Shown here in pieces: positions 35,249 through 44,132 of a stretch of DNA of 64,000 bases (the first letter of the stretch is position 1; every line of letters starts with the position of its first letter). The notes under the pieces were generated by a model that was not told the origin of the DNA, did not search any database, and saw only the letters and a list, made by a program, of their open reading frames with translations. Both the position numbers and the translations under genes were made by a program. This DNA is from Meiothermus sp. CFH 77666 (GTDB lineage Bacteria > Deinococcota > Deinococci > Deinococcales > Thermaceae): positions 1 to 64,000 of the forward strand of contig NZ_JAGDFV010000004.1 of the NCBI RefSeq assembly GCF_017497985.1. The letters run 5' to 3'.

Positions 35249-36604
35249 ATGTACCGAGTGGTGATTGTGGGTCGCCCCAATGTGGGCAAGTCGAGCCTGT
35301 TCAACAAACTATTGGGGTTGCGGGCCGCACCCGAGAAGTACGCCAAGGCCGGGAGCCAGTTTGCAGTGGTGGCCGATGTGCCGGGGGTTACCCGCGACCT
35401 CAAAGAGGGTGTGGTGGAGAGCGAGCAAGGCCGCTTCAAGCTGGTGGATACCGGGGGCTTGTGGTCGGGGGACGTGTGGGAAAAGAAAATCAAGCAAAAG
35501 GTGGAACGGGCCATTCAGGACGCCGACCTGGTGCTGTTTGCGGTGGATGGACGCAGCGACATTGTGACCGCCGACCTCGAGGTTGCCGACTTCTTGCGCC
35601 GCCAGGGCAAGCCGGTGCTGCTGGTAGCCACCAAGATAGACGACCCCAAGCACCAGGCCTACCTGGGCGACTTTTACGCCCTGGGCTTTGGCGAAGCGGT
35701 TCCTACCAGTGCGGCCCACAGCCGGGGTTTTGACGAGCTCCTGGAGCGCATCTGGGCCATGCTGCCGGTGCGCCAGGGCGAGAGTGAGCCCGAGGTGGTG
35801 CCCATCCGCCTGGCCATCGTGGGCCGCCCCAACGCGGGCAAGTCCAGCCTGCTCAATGCCATTCTGGGCGAGGAGCGGGTGATTGTCTCGGAAATCCCCG
35901 GCACCACCCGCGACACCATTGACGTGGAGTTCAACTACGGGGGCAGCCGGTTCTTGCTGGTAGACACCGCCGGTATCCGCAAGCGCCCCGAGACCGGGGT
36001 CGAAGAACAGGCCATTGGACGCGCCCACCAGGCCATCCTGGATGCCGACGTGGTTTTGCTGGTTGTAGACCCCAGGGAACTTGGCGACCACGAGCTCAAG
36101 CTGGCCAACGAGGCCCTGGACGCCGGTAAACCGGTAATCGTGACCATTACCAAGTGGGACTTGATTGAAAGTAAAGAAGAAGCCAAGCGGGTGCGGGCCG
36201 ACCTGGCCCTCAAACTGTCGCACATCCAGCACCTGCCCATTCTCTACGTTTCGTCCGTCACCAAGCAGAACCTGCACAAGCTGCTCTCGGAAGCGGCCCG
36301 GCTTTACGAGCTGGCTCGAGTGCGCTTCGAGACCGCCGAGCTCAACCGCTGGCTCTCGGTCTGGAGCACCCAGACCATGCTCCCCAACTTCAAGGGCAAG
36401 CCCCTCAAGCTCTTTTTCCTGACCCAGCCCGAGGTGGCCCCCCCGACCTTTGTCTTTTTTTGCAACCACCCCGAGTTCGTGACGCGGGCTTTCGAGGGCT
36501 TCTTGCGCAACCGCATCGGCGAAGACCTGGGCCTGCGCGAAATTCCCTTCCGGATGGTTTTTAGGGGCCGCAGGGATTCGAAGGGTAGGGGAGACGCTTC
36601 GTAA
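35249..36604 (+). CDS. der: Ribosome-assembly GTPase Der (EngA)
   Basis: Der has two tandem GTPase domains and a KH-like C-terminus and is needed for 50S assembly. Domain 1: GRPNVGKSS (8-16), DTGG, TKID. Domain 2: GRPNAGKSS near 190, DTAGIRKR, TKWD. The KH part begins near residue 350 and ends FRMVFRGRRDSKGRGD. Switch I of domain 1 contains about ten extra residues (LRAAPEKYAKAGSQFAVVAD) compared with typical Der. Length 451 is normal. It has a single-gene layout downstream of the MITE-like sequence. Confidence 0.95.
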   Translation: MYRVVIVGRPNVGKSSLFNKLLGLRAAPEKYAKAGSQFAVVADVPGVTRDLKEGVVESEQGRFKLVDTGGLWSGDVWEKKIKQKVERAIQDADLVLFAVDGRSDIVTADLEVADFLRRQGKPVLLVATKIDDPKHQAYLGDFYALGFGEAVPTSAAHSRGFDELLERIWAMLPVRQGESEPEVVPIRLAIVGRPNAGKSSLLNAILGEERVIVSEIPGTTRDTIDVEFNYGGSRFLLVDTAGIRKRPETGVEEQAIGRAHQAILDADVVLLVVDPRELGDHELKLANEALDAGKPVIVTITKWDLIESKEEAKRVRADLALKLSHIQHLPILYVSSVTKQNLHKLLSEAARLYELARVRFETAELNRWLSVWSTQTMLPNFKGKPLKLFFLTQPEVAPPTFVFFCNHPEFVTRAFEGFLRNRIGEDLGLREIPFRMVFRGRRDSKGRGDAS

Positions 36605-36713
36605 GGGTCGGGAGCCGCTCGAGGGCTTCCCGTGTGTAGTGTGGTCTCACCTCCTGGACGGTTGGCGGTTTGAACCAAGGGATGTGGGGATCGCAGACTG
36701 TTTGTGCATGCTA

Positions 36714-36773
36714 TCGGAAGTGGGAGATGGGGGAGTCGGGGGTAGACGTCCGAAGCCCACCACCTACCCCCCA
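36714..36773. repeat. Heptamer array 4
   Basis: A G-rich tract (TCGGAAG TGGGAGA TGGGGGA GTCGGGG, then GTAGACG) is followed by a C-rich tract (CCCACCA CCTACCC CCCACGT), again as facing arms. It lies between der and the PrcB-domain gene. Just after it, GCCTGGG (36811-36817) and CCCAGGC (36828-36834) form a hairpin at the end of that gene. Confidence 0.5.
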
Positions 36774-36835
36774 CGTTCTAACAGGCTGGCGCCTGGACAG
36801 GGTTCTCTCTGCCTGGGACGGCGCTAGCCCAGGCT

Positions 36836-37882
36836 TCAATTGCCTGCGCTCGCCAGCACCCGCCCGCTTGGATCCACAAACTCCACCCGCGTAAAGCGCC
36901 CCGGCACTTCCAGCAGCACAAAGGGACTGGTGAGGGCCTGGGTCAGAATGGCCCCCGGCGCTGGGCTGTTCAGGCGCAAAGTGACCCGCAGGGTATTGTC
37001 CGAAAGCTGGCTGCTTACATACTGCACGCTGTAGCCACCGGTGGGTTTTTGGCCCCAGAAGAAGGCCACCACCCGGCTCAGATTGAAGTCCACTGCCGGC
37101 GTGGCCGGCTGGGGAATCTGGTTACCCGTAGCCAGGCGCCAGAGCGTTACCATCTGACTGGTGTTGCTGACCAGGTAGGCCGCCGGGTTCTGGGCGGTGT
37201 AGGCGGACTGGCCGCCTTGTTGCAGGATGCGCGGGGTGGGGTTGGGGGTAGGGGGCATAAGGGTTAGCTCCGTCTCGAGGCCATACTGCACGGCCAGAGC
37301 CGCTACCCGGCTCTGGTTGGGGGCGGGCTCATAGCGGTTGGGCACCAAAGGCGGCTCAATTTCATACACCACCACCGGACGCCCCCCCCGGCGGCCCAGG
37401 ATTTCCCGCAGCACCGCCTCGTTTTCGGCTTCCGAGAGGGGAGCCAGTCGGGGTGCGCCAGGCCGGTTTTCGACCACCTGTGCGGCATTGCTGGCAAAGA
37501 CATTGCCCAGCCGCGACCAGCTTCCATCAAACAGCCAGACGCTCTGCACGTTGCGGCTGGTACGCACCACGAACTGCAAACCGGGGAAGGTACGGGTGGT
37601 CTGGGCTACGCGGGGCAGGGCAGGGTTAATCTCCCGGTAGAGGGCCTCGCCATCCACCAGCAGGGCATCGGCCACGGCCAGAGGACTGGCCGACGGGCCA
37701 CGGGTCAGGGCCAGGCTGCGCTCACCCAGCCGCACGGCCTGGGGTTCACCGTAAAAATACGTCCAGCGCTCGGTGTTCTCGGCGAAGAGCACCTGTATCT
37801 CACTCAGTTGATAGGGTTGCTGCCCCGGTTGTGGTACACAACTGGCCAGGAATAACATCGTTAGGCCCACCCATGGTTTCAT
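36836..37882 (-). CDS. Lipoprotein with C-terminal PrcB-like domain
   Basis: The 348-residue protein has a lipobox (LFLASC) and is predicted to be lipid-anchored. The C-terminal part, about residues 255-335, has FFWGQKPTGGYSVQYVS and LRVTLRLNSPAPGAILTQAL, then SPFVLLEVPG. This is the pattern of the PrcB C-terminal (protease complex subunit) domain, which occurs widely without a protease partner. The N-terminal 250 residues are not recognised. The adjoining genes do not suggest a pathway. Confidence 0.78.
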   Translation of the reverse strand: MKPWVGLTMLFLASCVPQPGQQPYQLSEIQVLFAENTERWTYFYGEPQAVRLGERSLALTRGPSASPLAVADALLVDGEALYREINPALPRVAQTTRTFPGLQFVVRTSRNVQSVWLFDGSWSRLGNVFASNAAQVVENRPGAPRLAPLSEAENEAVLREILGRRGGRPVVVYEIEPPLVPNRYEPAPNQSRVAALAVQYGLETELTLMPPTPNPTPRILQQGGQSAYTAQNPAAYLVSNTSQMVTLWRLATGNQIPQPATPAVDFNLSRVVAFFWGQKPTGGYSVQYVSSQLSDNTLRVTLRLNSPAPGAILTQALTSPFVLLEVPGRFTRVEFVDPSGRVLASAGN

Positions 37883-38058
37883 GTCTCCATCTTAGCGGCT
37901 TTGGGTGAGCGAACGGCCTTGGGTGAATCTTTGCTCAAAAGCCTGGGGGCTGGGTTGGGTCGGGGTGAGAAGCGGATAAAGGTGTAGCGCGGAATCAGGG
38001 AGTGCAAAGGTGCTGAGAAAAACATTCTTTGGGAACAGCGTTTTGGAGTACTACAAGT

Positions 38059-38085
38059 AAAAACCCTTCTCCCAGTGGGAGGAGG
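38059..38085 (-). terminator. Terminator of the peptide ABC transporter operon
   Basis: Minus strand CCTCCTCCC-ACT-GGGAGAAGG (one mismatch) followed by GTTTTT, 64 bp after the dppC-like stop. The gap 37883-38058 shows no gene. Confidence 0.7.
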
Positions 38086-38148
38086 TGAGGCAAAGCGGGG
38101 GTTGCTTGCATCGCGCGGGGTCAGTCGGCAGCTTGCCTATGGCGACCC

Positions 38149-39219
38149 TTACCGCACGGCCCGGGGGTCGAGCGCATCGCGCAGAGCATCGCCCAGCAGG
38201 TTGAAGCCCAGCGCCACGAACATGATGGCCAGCCCTGGAAAAGTGGCCACATGGGGGGCGGTGGCCAGGTACTCGCGGCCTCGAGCCAGCATCAGGCCCC
38301 ACTCCGGCTCGGGGGGGCGGGCGCCCAGGCCCAGAAAGCCCAGCCCGGCGGCAAACAGGATGGCCACCGCCATCTGCAGGCTGGACTGCACGATGATGGG
38401 GGATAGGGCGTTAGGCAGGATGTGCCGCAGCATGATCTGCCGGTTACGGTTGCCCAGGGCCCGGCTGGCCTCCACATATTCCCGATCCCGCAGGGCCAGC
38501 ACCGAACCCCGCACCAGTCGGGCATAGACCGGAATGGCGGCAATTCCCACTGCAATCATCACGTTGGTCAGGCCAGTGCCCAGGGTGGCCACCAGCACGA
38601 TGGCCAGCAGGATGCCCGGAAACGAGAGCATGACCTCCACAATGCGCTGTGCGATCAGGTCGAAGGTGCCCCCGAAGTAGCCCGAGACCAGCCCCACCGG
38701 TACACCCACCGAGAGGCCAATGGCCACCGCGATCAGGCCAATCGAGAGGGAGATCCAGGCCCCGTGGGCCAGGCGGCTCAGGATATCACGGCCCTGCTCG
38801 TCCGAGCCCAGCAGGTAAAACTTGATGGGGCCGTCCACCCCGAACAGGTGCAGGTCGCTCTTCAGGAGACCCCCCCACCAGACCCAGGGCTCGCCCCGCA
38901 CAAAGAACTTAATCGGATACAACTCCTGACCTAGCTCAATCTGGCCCAGCGGCGTGCGGGTGACCTCGCGCACCCACAGGCCCGACTGGCCTTCCGGGCC
39001 CCGGAACTCCACCCGCATGGGGGGTACATAGGTGCCGCGCAGGTTTTGTTCCACCGGGCTATAGGGCGAGATGAACGGAGCAAACGCCGCCACCAGGACA
39101 AAAACGCCAATGAAGATGAACCCGGCAATGGCCAGCGGACTGCGGAACAGGCGCCGCCGCCAGCGGGGAACCTCCCTTCTGGCAGGTGCAGTTGGAGCAG
39201 TTTGGATGGGCTTGGTCAC
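38149..39219 (-). CDS. Peptide/oligopeptide ABC transporter permease (DppC-like)
   Basis: The GTG at 39219 (VTKPIQTAPT) is preferred: AGAGG lies 9 nt before it, and it leaves a 19-nt gap after the dppB-like gene. The 356-residue permease has an N-terminal membrane anchor followed by a large extracytoplasmic insertion (about 55-135), then the core with LLGSDEQGRDILSRL and the EAA loop ALRDREYVEASRALGNRN. The family includes Dpp, Opp, Gsi and nickel permeases. The insertion is longer than in E. coli DppC. Confidence 0.9.
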   Translation of the reverse strand: MTKPIQTAPTAPARREVPRWRRRLFRSPLAIAGFIFIGVFVLVAAFAPFISPYSPVEQNLRGTYVPPMRVEFRGPEGQSGLWVREVTRTPLGQIELGQELYPIKFFVRGEPWVWWGGLLKSDLHLFGVDGPIKFYLLGSDEQGRDILSRLAHGAWISLSIGLIAVAIGLSVGVPVGLVSGYFGGTFDLIAQRIVEVMLSFPGILLAIVLVATLGTGLTNVMIAVGIAAIPVYARLVRGSVLALRDREYVEASRALGNRNRQIMLRHILPNALSPIIVQSSLQMAVAILFAAGLGFLGLGARPPEPEWGLMLARGREYLATAPHVATFPGLAIMFVALGFNLLGDALRDALDPRAVR

Positions 39220-39238
39220 GTGAAAACCTCTGAGAGGG

Positions 39239-40159
39239 TCAGTCGTAGCGAATCCTGGGGTCAATGGCCCCGTAGAGCAGGTCTACCACCAGGTTGATCA
39301 GGATAAAGGCCACCGCAATCAGGAGTACCGCGCCCTGGACGACAGGGTAGTCTCGAGCCAGAATCGAACCCACCAGCAACTGCCCGATGCCGGGCCAGGC
39401 AAACACCGTTTCGGTGATGACCGCGCCTTCCAGCAGGCCGCCAAACTGGAGGCCGGTGATGGTTACGACTGGTATCAGGGCGTTGCGCAGGGCATGTTTG
39501 AACACCACCACCCGCCCGGTGAGGCCCTTGGCCCGGGCGGTGCGGATGTAGTCCTGCGAGAGCACCTCGAGCATCGCGCTGCGGGTCATGCGGGCCAGGA
39601 TGGCGGCGGTACCGGTGCCCAGGGTGATGGCGGGCAGAACCAGATGCCAGAGCGTGCCCGTACCGGCCACGGGAAACCACCCGAGCTGCACCGAGAAAAT
39701 CAGAATGGCCATCAGACCAAACCAGAACACCGGCATCGAAACCCCAATCAGGGCCCCCAGCATGGCCAGCAAGTCAAACACGGTGCCGGGCCGGATGGCG
39801 GCGATGATGCCCGCCGGAATGCCAATGAGCAGCGCGACCAGCATGGCTCCCAGGGTGAGCCGAAGGGTGTTGGGAAAGTACTGGCTGAGCTCATAGGTCA
39901 CCGGTTTGCGGGTGCGAACCGATTGTCCAAGGTCGCCCCGCAGTACGTTGACGGCATAGAGGCCCAACTGCACATGCCATGGCTGATCCAGACCAAAGCG
40001 CTGACGGATATCGGCCAGGGTTTCGGGTGTGGCGAACTCTCCGGCCAGCAACTGGGCGGGGTCGCCGGGGGCCAGCCGTACCATGAGAAACACGGCCAGC
40101 AAAACCCCCAGCAGGGTGGGGATCACGGTCAGCAAGCGGCGGGCGATGTAGGTGGTCAT
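39239..40159 (-). CDS. Peptide/oligopeptide ABC transporter permease (DppB-like)
   Basis: The ATG at 40159 (MTTYIARRLLTVIPTLLGVL) gives the family-typical start. The 306-residue permease has six membrane helices, the N-terminal LAPGDPAQLL motif and the EAA loop LEVLSQDYIRTARAKGLTGR. It forms the channel with the DppC-like subunit. No ATPase genes are in this operon, so the transporter must use DppD/F-type ATPases encoded elsewhere, a common arrangement in Thermaceae. Confidence 0.91.
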   Translation of the reverse strand: MTTYIARRLLTVIPTLLGVLLAVFLMVRLAPGDPAQLLAGEFATPETLADIRQRFGLDQPWHVQLGLYAVNVLRGDLGQSVRTRKPVTYELSQYFPNTLRLTLGAMLVALLIGIPAGIIAAIRPGTVFDLLAMLGALIGVSMPVFWFGLMAILIFSVQLGWFPVAGTGTLWHLVLPAITLGTGTAAILARMTRSAMLEVLSQDYIRTARAKGLTGRVVVFKHALRNALIPVVTITGLQFGGLLEGAVITETVFAWPGIGQLLVGSILARDYPVVQGAVLLIAVAFILINLVVDLLYGAIDPRIRYD

Positions 40160-40356
40160 GGAGTGGGTCTCGAGCTGCGGGCGGTTTCGTGCGGCCCAAT
40201 GTATGGCGTGGGTTGAACTCGCAGGACAGTCTGCCAGGTTGCATGTTGCGGGTGAAGTACCCAAGGATATGTGGAGCCGGGTGTGAGAATAAACATACCT
40301 TTAGAAGCTCTTAAGCCGCGCAGGACATCCTACCCAAGATGGCCTGCTCCTGCAAG

Positions 40357-40390
40357 AAAAGCCCGCCACGCTTGCCCGTGGCGGGGCTTT
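40357..40390 (-). terminator. Hairpin after the peptide-binding protein gene
   Basis: Minus strand AAAGCCCCGCCACG-GGCAAG-CGTGGCGGGCTTTTC forms a strong stem with a short U-run, 10 bp after the binding-protein stop. It probably lowers expression of the permease genes relative to the binding protein. Confidence 0.75.
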
Positions 40391-40400
40391 AGGCCAGGGT

Positions 40401-41945
40401 CTAGCGTTCGGCAGAGGTGCGGAAGCTGGCTTCGGTGGCAATCAGGCGTTCGGTGGGGTGAACGATGAAGCCCTGTACCTCGCGGCGAATGGCCGTAACC
40501 TGCTGCTCTGCATGCAGGAAGACCCAGGGCGCATCGTTGTAGATAATCTGCATGGCCGAGCGGTAGAGCTGTTGCCGGGCCTGGGGGTTGGTGGCCACCC
40601 GAGCCTGCTCGAGGATGCGGTCCAGGCGGGGGTTGGAGTAGAAACCCCGGTTAAAGCCGTTGGGGGCTTGCTGGGAGGTGTGGAATAGCCCAAACAGGCC
40701 GTAGTCGGCATCGCCGGTCACGGTGCCCCAGCCCAGCATGGCCACCTGGAACTCGTTGCGCTCACGGGGCTGGTTGCTGGCGGCCAGGTAAGCGCCCCAC
40801 TCGAGGGTCTGGATCTGGGCCTGTACCCCCACAGCGCGGAGCTGGCTCTGGATGGCCTCGGCTACGCGAATGTCTTGCAGATAGCGCCCGTTGGGGCTGG
40901 AAAGGGTGAAGCGCAGGGGGTTCTGGGCATTATAGCCTGCCTGGGCCAGTAGCTCACGGGCCAGGTTGGGGTTGTACTCGTAGCTGCCGATTTTGGTATA
41001 GCCAAAGATGCCCGGGCTGATGGGCGCATCGGAGGCCCGACCAAAACCGCCCAGCACAAACCGCACAATTTCTTCCTTGTTGATGGCGTGGTTGATGGCC
41101 TTGCGTACCCGTACATCGTCAAAGGGCTTCTTGGTCTGGTTGAAGTAGAGGAAGATGGTGCGCACGCTGGGGGTGGTTACCACGTTAATCTCGGGGCGGG
41201 CGCTGAGGCGCTGAACGTCCTGCGGCGGAACCCGCACCGCTACATGGGCCTGCCCGGTTTCAACCAGGGCCATTCGGGTGGTGGCTTCGGGCACCGCCAG
41301 GAAGCGCAGGCGCTCGATGGCAGGTTTTTTGCCCCAGTAGTCATCGTTGCGAACCAGCTCCACGAACTGCCCCTTCTGCCAGCGGTCGAACTTGTAGGGG
41401 CCGGTGCCTACGGGGTTGTCGCGGTAGCCAGCGCCCAGGCGGCGGATGGCGGCGGGGCTCTGGATGGCGGTGGAGCTATGGGTCAGGTGGGCCAGCACCG
41501 GGGCGAAAGGCTCGGGCATCCGCAGTCGTACGGTGAGCGGGTCGGGGGTTTCGATGGCGCTAACCCGTCCGCGCAGCAGGAAGGCGAAGGACGAAGCCAG
41601 TTCCTGGGAGACCAGGCGCTCGAGGTTGAACTTCACCGCCTCGGCATTGAGCTCAGTACCGTCGTGGAACTTGATGCCTTTGCGCAGCGTCAGGGTGAGC
41701 ACTTTGCGGTCAGGGCTGAAGCTGTAGCGTTCCACCAGTTGAGGCACAATTTTGCCGTCCGGGGTGTAGTAAAAGAGAGTCTCTACCACGTGACTGGCCA
41801 CCGTGGCCGAGGGGGAGTCGGTGGCCAGCGGGGCGTCCAGTGAGGTGGGGTCGGTACCCTGGGCAATAATCAGGGTACGGGTCTGGGCAAAGGCCACCGA
41901 TAGGCCCAGTCCCAGTGCTAGTGCGGCCAACAGTTTGAATCGCAT
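40401..41945 (-). CDS. Peptide ABC transporter substrate-binding protein (SBP_bac_5)
   Basis: The 514-residue protein has a signal peptide (MRFKLLAALALGLGLSVAFA) and the family-5 binding-protein pattern: FEPTSLD-like DPTSLDAPLATDS, TLTLRKGIKFHDGTELNAEA, NPVGTGPYKF and INHAINKEEIVR. These proteins bind di- or oligopeptides, glutathione or nickel; the ligand cannot be read from sequence. GGAGGAG precedes the ATG. It is the first gene of the operon and followed by an attenuating hairpin. Confidence 0.92.
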   Translation of the reverse strand: MRFKLLAALALGLGLSVAFAQTRTLIIAQGTDPTSLDAPLATDSPSATVASHVVETLFYYTPDGKIVPQLVERYSFSPDRKVLTLTLRKGIKFHDGTELNAEAVKFNLERLVSQELASSFAFLLRGRVSAIETPDPLTVRLRMPEPFAPVLAHLTHSSTAIQSPAAIRRLGAGYRDNPVGTGPYKFDRWQKGQFVELVRNDDYWGKKPAIERLRFLAVPEATTRMALVETGQAHVAVRVPPQDVQRLSARPEINVVTTPSVRTIFLYFNQTKKPFDDVRVRKAINHAINKEEIVRFVLGGFGRASDAPISPGIFGYTKIGSYEYNPNLARELLAQAGYNAQNPLRFTLSSPNGRYLQDIRVAEAIQSQLRAVGVQAQIQTLEWGAYLAASNQPRERNEFQVAMLGWGTVTGDADYGLFGLFHTSQQAPNGFNRGFYSNPRLDRILEQARVATNPQARQQLYRSAMQIIYNDAPWVFLHAEQQVTAIRREVQGFIVHPTERLIATEASFRTSAER

Positions 41946-42092
41946 ATTCTCCTCCGTTCGTAGCTTTTCCCCAGGGGCTTCTTTCCAGCTGACAGAATCA
42001 CCGAGCGTGTGCTAGCTGCATACGTTTAGCCCAGTCAGGTGGCTCTACTGGAGTAAGAAGCCGCAGAAAGGGTTGTGATACATCTACCGAAG

Positions 42093-42127
42093 CCCCCGCA
42101 CACACAGCATGCAGGGGAGCTTCTTGC
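42093..42127. repeat. Hairpin in the gap before the DUF1232 gene
   Basis: GAAGCCCCC and GGGGAGCTTC flank CACACACAGCATGCA. There is no U-run in either direction. The rest of the gap (41946-42313) holds the binding-protein leader and no clear gene; an in-frame ATG at 42233 could extend the DUF1232 protein. Confidence 0.35.
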
Positions 42128-42313
42128 TACGTGGCGTCAGAATACGCAAAAAAACGACCCCATTCTTGAAGCCCAGATTACACTTTGGGTTGCCTGGCCT
42201 TTACTCATGCAGGTTTCGGCTTTGCTGCTACCATGAACATTACACCCGGCGGTTTGGGGTGGAACATACGCTCTTTTGTTCGTCCAGCCTCTGGCGAAAC
42301 GGGAGGGCCAACC

Positions 42314-42706
42314 GTGGCCAACGAGATTCAAAAAGTGGAAGTGATTGAGATTAACGCCACCGAGCGCTACAGCGATGCCGATTTTTGGCACAAGCTAAGC
42401 CGGTTTGCCCGCAAGGCGGGCCGCGAAGTGGTCGAAAAAGCCCTCTGGCTCTACTACGCCCTGCAGCGCCCGGAGACCCCGGCCTGGGCTAAGCGCACCA
42501 TCATCGGTGCCCTGGTGTACTTTTTGCTGCCCTTCGATCTGGTAGCCGACCTGGCGCCATTGGTAGGTTTTACCGATGATCTGAGCGTTTTACTGGTAGC
42601 GGTGAGTACGGTAGCAGCCTACATTACCCCCGCTGTCAAGGAGCAGGCCCGCCGCAAAGCCAGCGAGTGGTTTGGCGAGCGTGAAATTGACCCTTCAGCT
42701 GCGTAG
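42314..42706 (+). CDS. DUF1232 (YkvA-like) membrane protein
   Basis: The GTG at 42314 (VANEIQKVEVIEI) follows GGGAGG by 7 nt; longer starts at 42233 or 42185 lack good ribosome sites. The 130-residue protein has the DUF1232 core AKRTIIGALVYFLLPFDLVA with DLAPLVGFTDDLSVL, a short membrane hairpin with the conserved PFDLxxD. The family has unknown function. It is a single gene, convergent with the acetyltransferase gene. Confidence 0.85.
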   Translation: MANEIQKVEVIEINATERYSDADFWHKLSRFARKAGREVVEKALWLYYALQRPETPAWAKRTIIGALVYFLLPFDLVADLAPLVGFTDDLSVLLVAVSTVAAYITPAVKEQARRKASEWFGEREIDPSAA

Positions 42707-42751
42707 GCCAGCCAGCGTGAAGACGCTTTTTTCGCTCCCGCGAATACCCGC

Positions 42752-43291
42752 TCAGGCACCATCCCACAGACCTGGGGTCTGGTCGGGTATTTCCATTTTG
42801 GTGGTTTCGGCTTTGTAAAGCTGCATGCCCCTGGCCTGGTAGTTGGCGAGGGCCGCCGGGTGGTCCAGGGAGCAGGTATGCACCCAGACCCGCCTCGCCC
42901 CCAGCCGCCAGGCTTCCTCGAGCGCACACGTTAGCAAATGGCCTCCCAGTCCCATCCCGCTAAACTGTTGCATGAGGCCAAAATAGACAATCTCGACGTT
43001 TCCCTCGAGCTGCACCTCGAGCTGAAAGTAACCTGCCGGGGTGCCCTTCAGGTAAGCCACCCAGGTGTGCAGGTTGGGGTTCTGGGCGTATTCCCACCAC
43101 TGCTGGTAGGTCCAGTGGGCCTTTTCGTACCAGTACCAGTTGCCCCCCACGCTTCGGTAGAGGAAGTGTTGCAACTCGGCGCAAGGAATTTCAGCTTTCA
43201 TGACCAAAAGCCCCTCTATTTGGGCGTGCTTGGGACGCAGTTCGTTGGGGGAGAGCATCTCGAGGTAGTAGGTGGTCACTTGGGCTTGCAT
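42752..43291 (-). CDS. GNAT family acetyltransferase
   Basis: The ATG at 43291 (MQAQVTTYYLEML) is used; the upstream extension looks non-coding. The 179-residue protein has the GNAT fold with the acetyl-CoA-binding motif QFSGMGLGGHLL (Q/R-x2-G-x-G/A) and the later HTCSLDHPAALANYQARGM. It may acetylate a small amine or a protein N-terminus; the target is unknown. It shares a strand with the cupredoxin gene 20 bp upstream. Confidence 0.88.
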   Translation of the reverse strand: MQAQVTTYYLEMLSPNELRPKHAQIEGLLVMKAEIPCAELQHFLYRSVGGNWYWYEKAHWTYQQWWEYAQNPNLHTWVAYLKGTPAGYFQLEVQLEGNVEIVYFGLMQQFSGMGLGGHLLTCALEEAWRLGARRVWVHTCSLDHPAALANYQARGMQLYKAETTKMEIPDQTPGLWDGA

Positions 43292-43311
43292 GGGCCGATT
43301 GTATCGGCTTT

Positions 43312-43665
43312 TCAGGGGCTCACTACCGTGATGGAGCCTTTCATGCCCTGCGCACTGTGGGCAGTACACTCGTATTCGTAGGTTCCTGCCGTGCTAAAGG
43401 TGTAGCTCTGGGTGGTGGTGGTGGGGGTAGCCGTGATGGGGTTGCCCGTTCCCAGACCCCGCAGGGGGTGGGTGGGGCTAGCCGCGATGGACACACTCTG
43501 CCCCACGCTGATTTTGCAACTGGAAGGATTATAGGCAAAGCCCTCGATGCCTATGGTGTTCGGGCAGGTTGGTAGCCCGGTGTTGGGGCCCGAGTTGTTC
43601 TGGCAAGCCGCGAAGATTCCCAACAACCCCAAAACCCCCAGGCCCGCCCACAAGAACCTACGCAT
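43312..43665 (-). CDS. Exported cupredoxin-like copper protein
   Basis: The ATG at 43665 (MRRFLWAGLGVLGLLGIFAA) yields a signal or lipoprotein leader with a cysteine in AACQ, so lipid anchoring is likely. The 117-residue protein is a small type I copper fold: ligand candidates are His in SPTHPLRG, then Cys, His and Met in YECTAHSAQGMKG (C-x2-H-x4-M). It probably carries electrons at the outer face of the membrane. Homologues in thermophiles are linked to respiration, but no oxidase gene adjoins. Confidence 0.82.
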   Translation of the reverse strand: MRRFLWAGLGVLGLLGIFAACQNNSGPNTGLPTCPNTIGIEGFAYNPSSCKISVGQSVSIAASPTHPLRGLGTGNPITATPTTTTQSYTFSTAGTYEYECTAHSAQGMKGSITVVSP

Positions 43666-43747
43666 GATGATACCTCCTAGCCTCGGGCGTACTTTACCAG
43701 CGCAACCCCCCCCGCAAAATGACAATGCCCAGGTACGGTCTTAACCC

Positions 43748-44083
43748 TTACTTGAGCTTGTCTAGCAAGTCCTGCCGTACCGGATGGAAGGCGTCAAACA
43801 CCACGCTATCTTCGATAAAAAACGCCTCGTGCTCAACGCCCGAGGGTACGTGGGCAATATCGCCGGGGCCGAGCTCGAGCCACTCTGCCCCTATCCGCAG
43901 CCGCAGCCGCCCCGAGACCACCAGGGTAATCTGCTCGTGGGGGTGGGCATGGGGCGCTAAGGGCGAGCCCGCTTTACCTTCGGCCCGCATCAGCATCAGT
44001 TGTTTGCCTGCAAAGGGACGCAGCACCGCTCCGGGCACCTCGAGGCCCGGCAGGCTGGCCGTATGGGCAAATTTGGCTTTCAT
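43748..44083 (-). CDS. Single-domain cupin protein
   Basis: The 111-residue protein has both cupin motifs: PHAHPHEQITLVVSGRLRL with metal-ligand histidines and glutamate, and PGDIAHVPSGVEHEAFF with the last histidine. Small cupins of this type bind a divalent metal and serve as isomerases, dioxygenases or sensors; which one is not clear. It is on the minus strand, 43 bp downstream of the liv operon end, and may be read through from it. Confidence 0.87.
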   Translation of the reverse strand: MKAKFAHTASLPGLEVPGAVLRPFAGKQLMLMRAEGKAGSPLAPHAHPHEQITLVVSGRLRLRIGAEWLELGPGDIAHVPSGVEHEAFFIEDSVVFDAFHPVRQDLLDKLK

Positions 44084-44090
44084 CGCCTGA

Positions 44091-44132
44091 CTCCTCAGCT
44101 TTCAGCGGATGGCTTTGCGCTAATGCTCAATG
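44091..44132. repeat. Heptamer array 5
   Basis: Six 7-bp units in register: CTCCTCA GCTTTCA GCGGATG GCTTTGC GCTAATG CTCAATG. The array fills the gap between livF and the cupin gene and includes the livF stop codon. Confidence 0.45.
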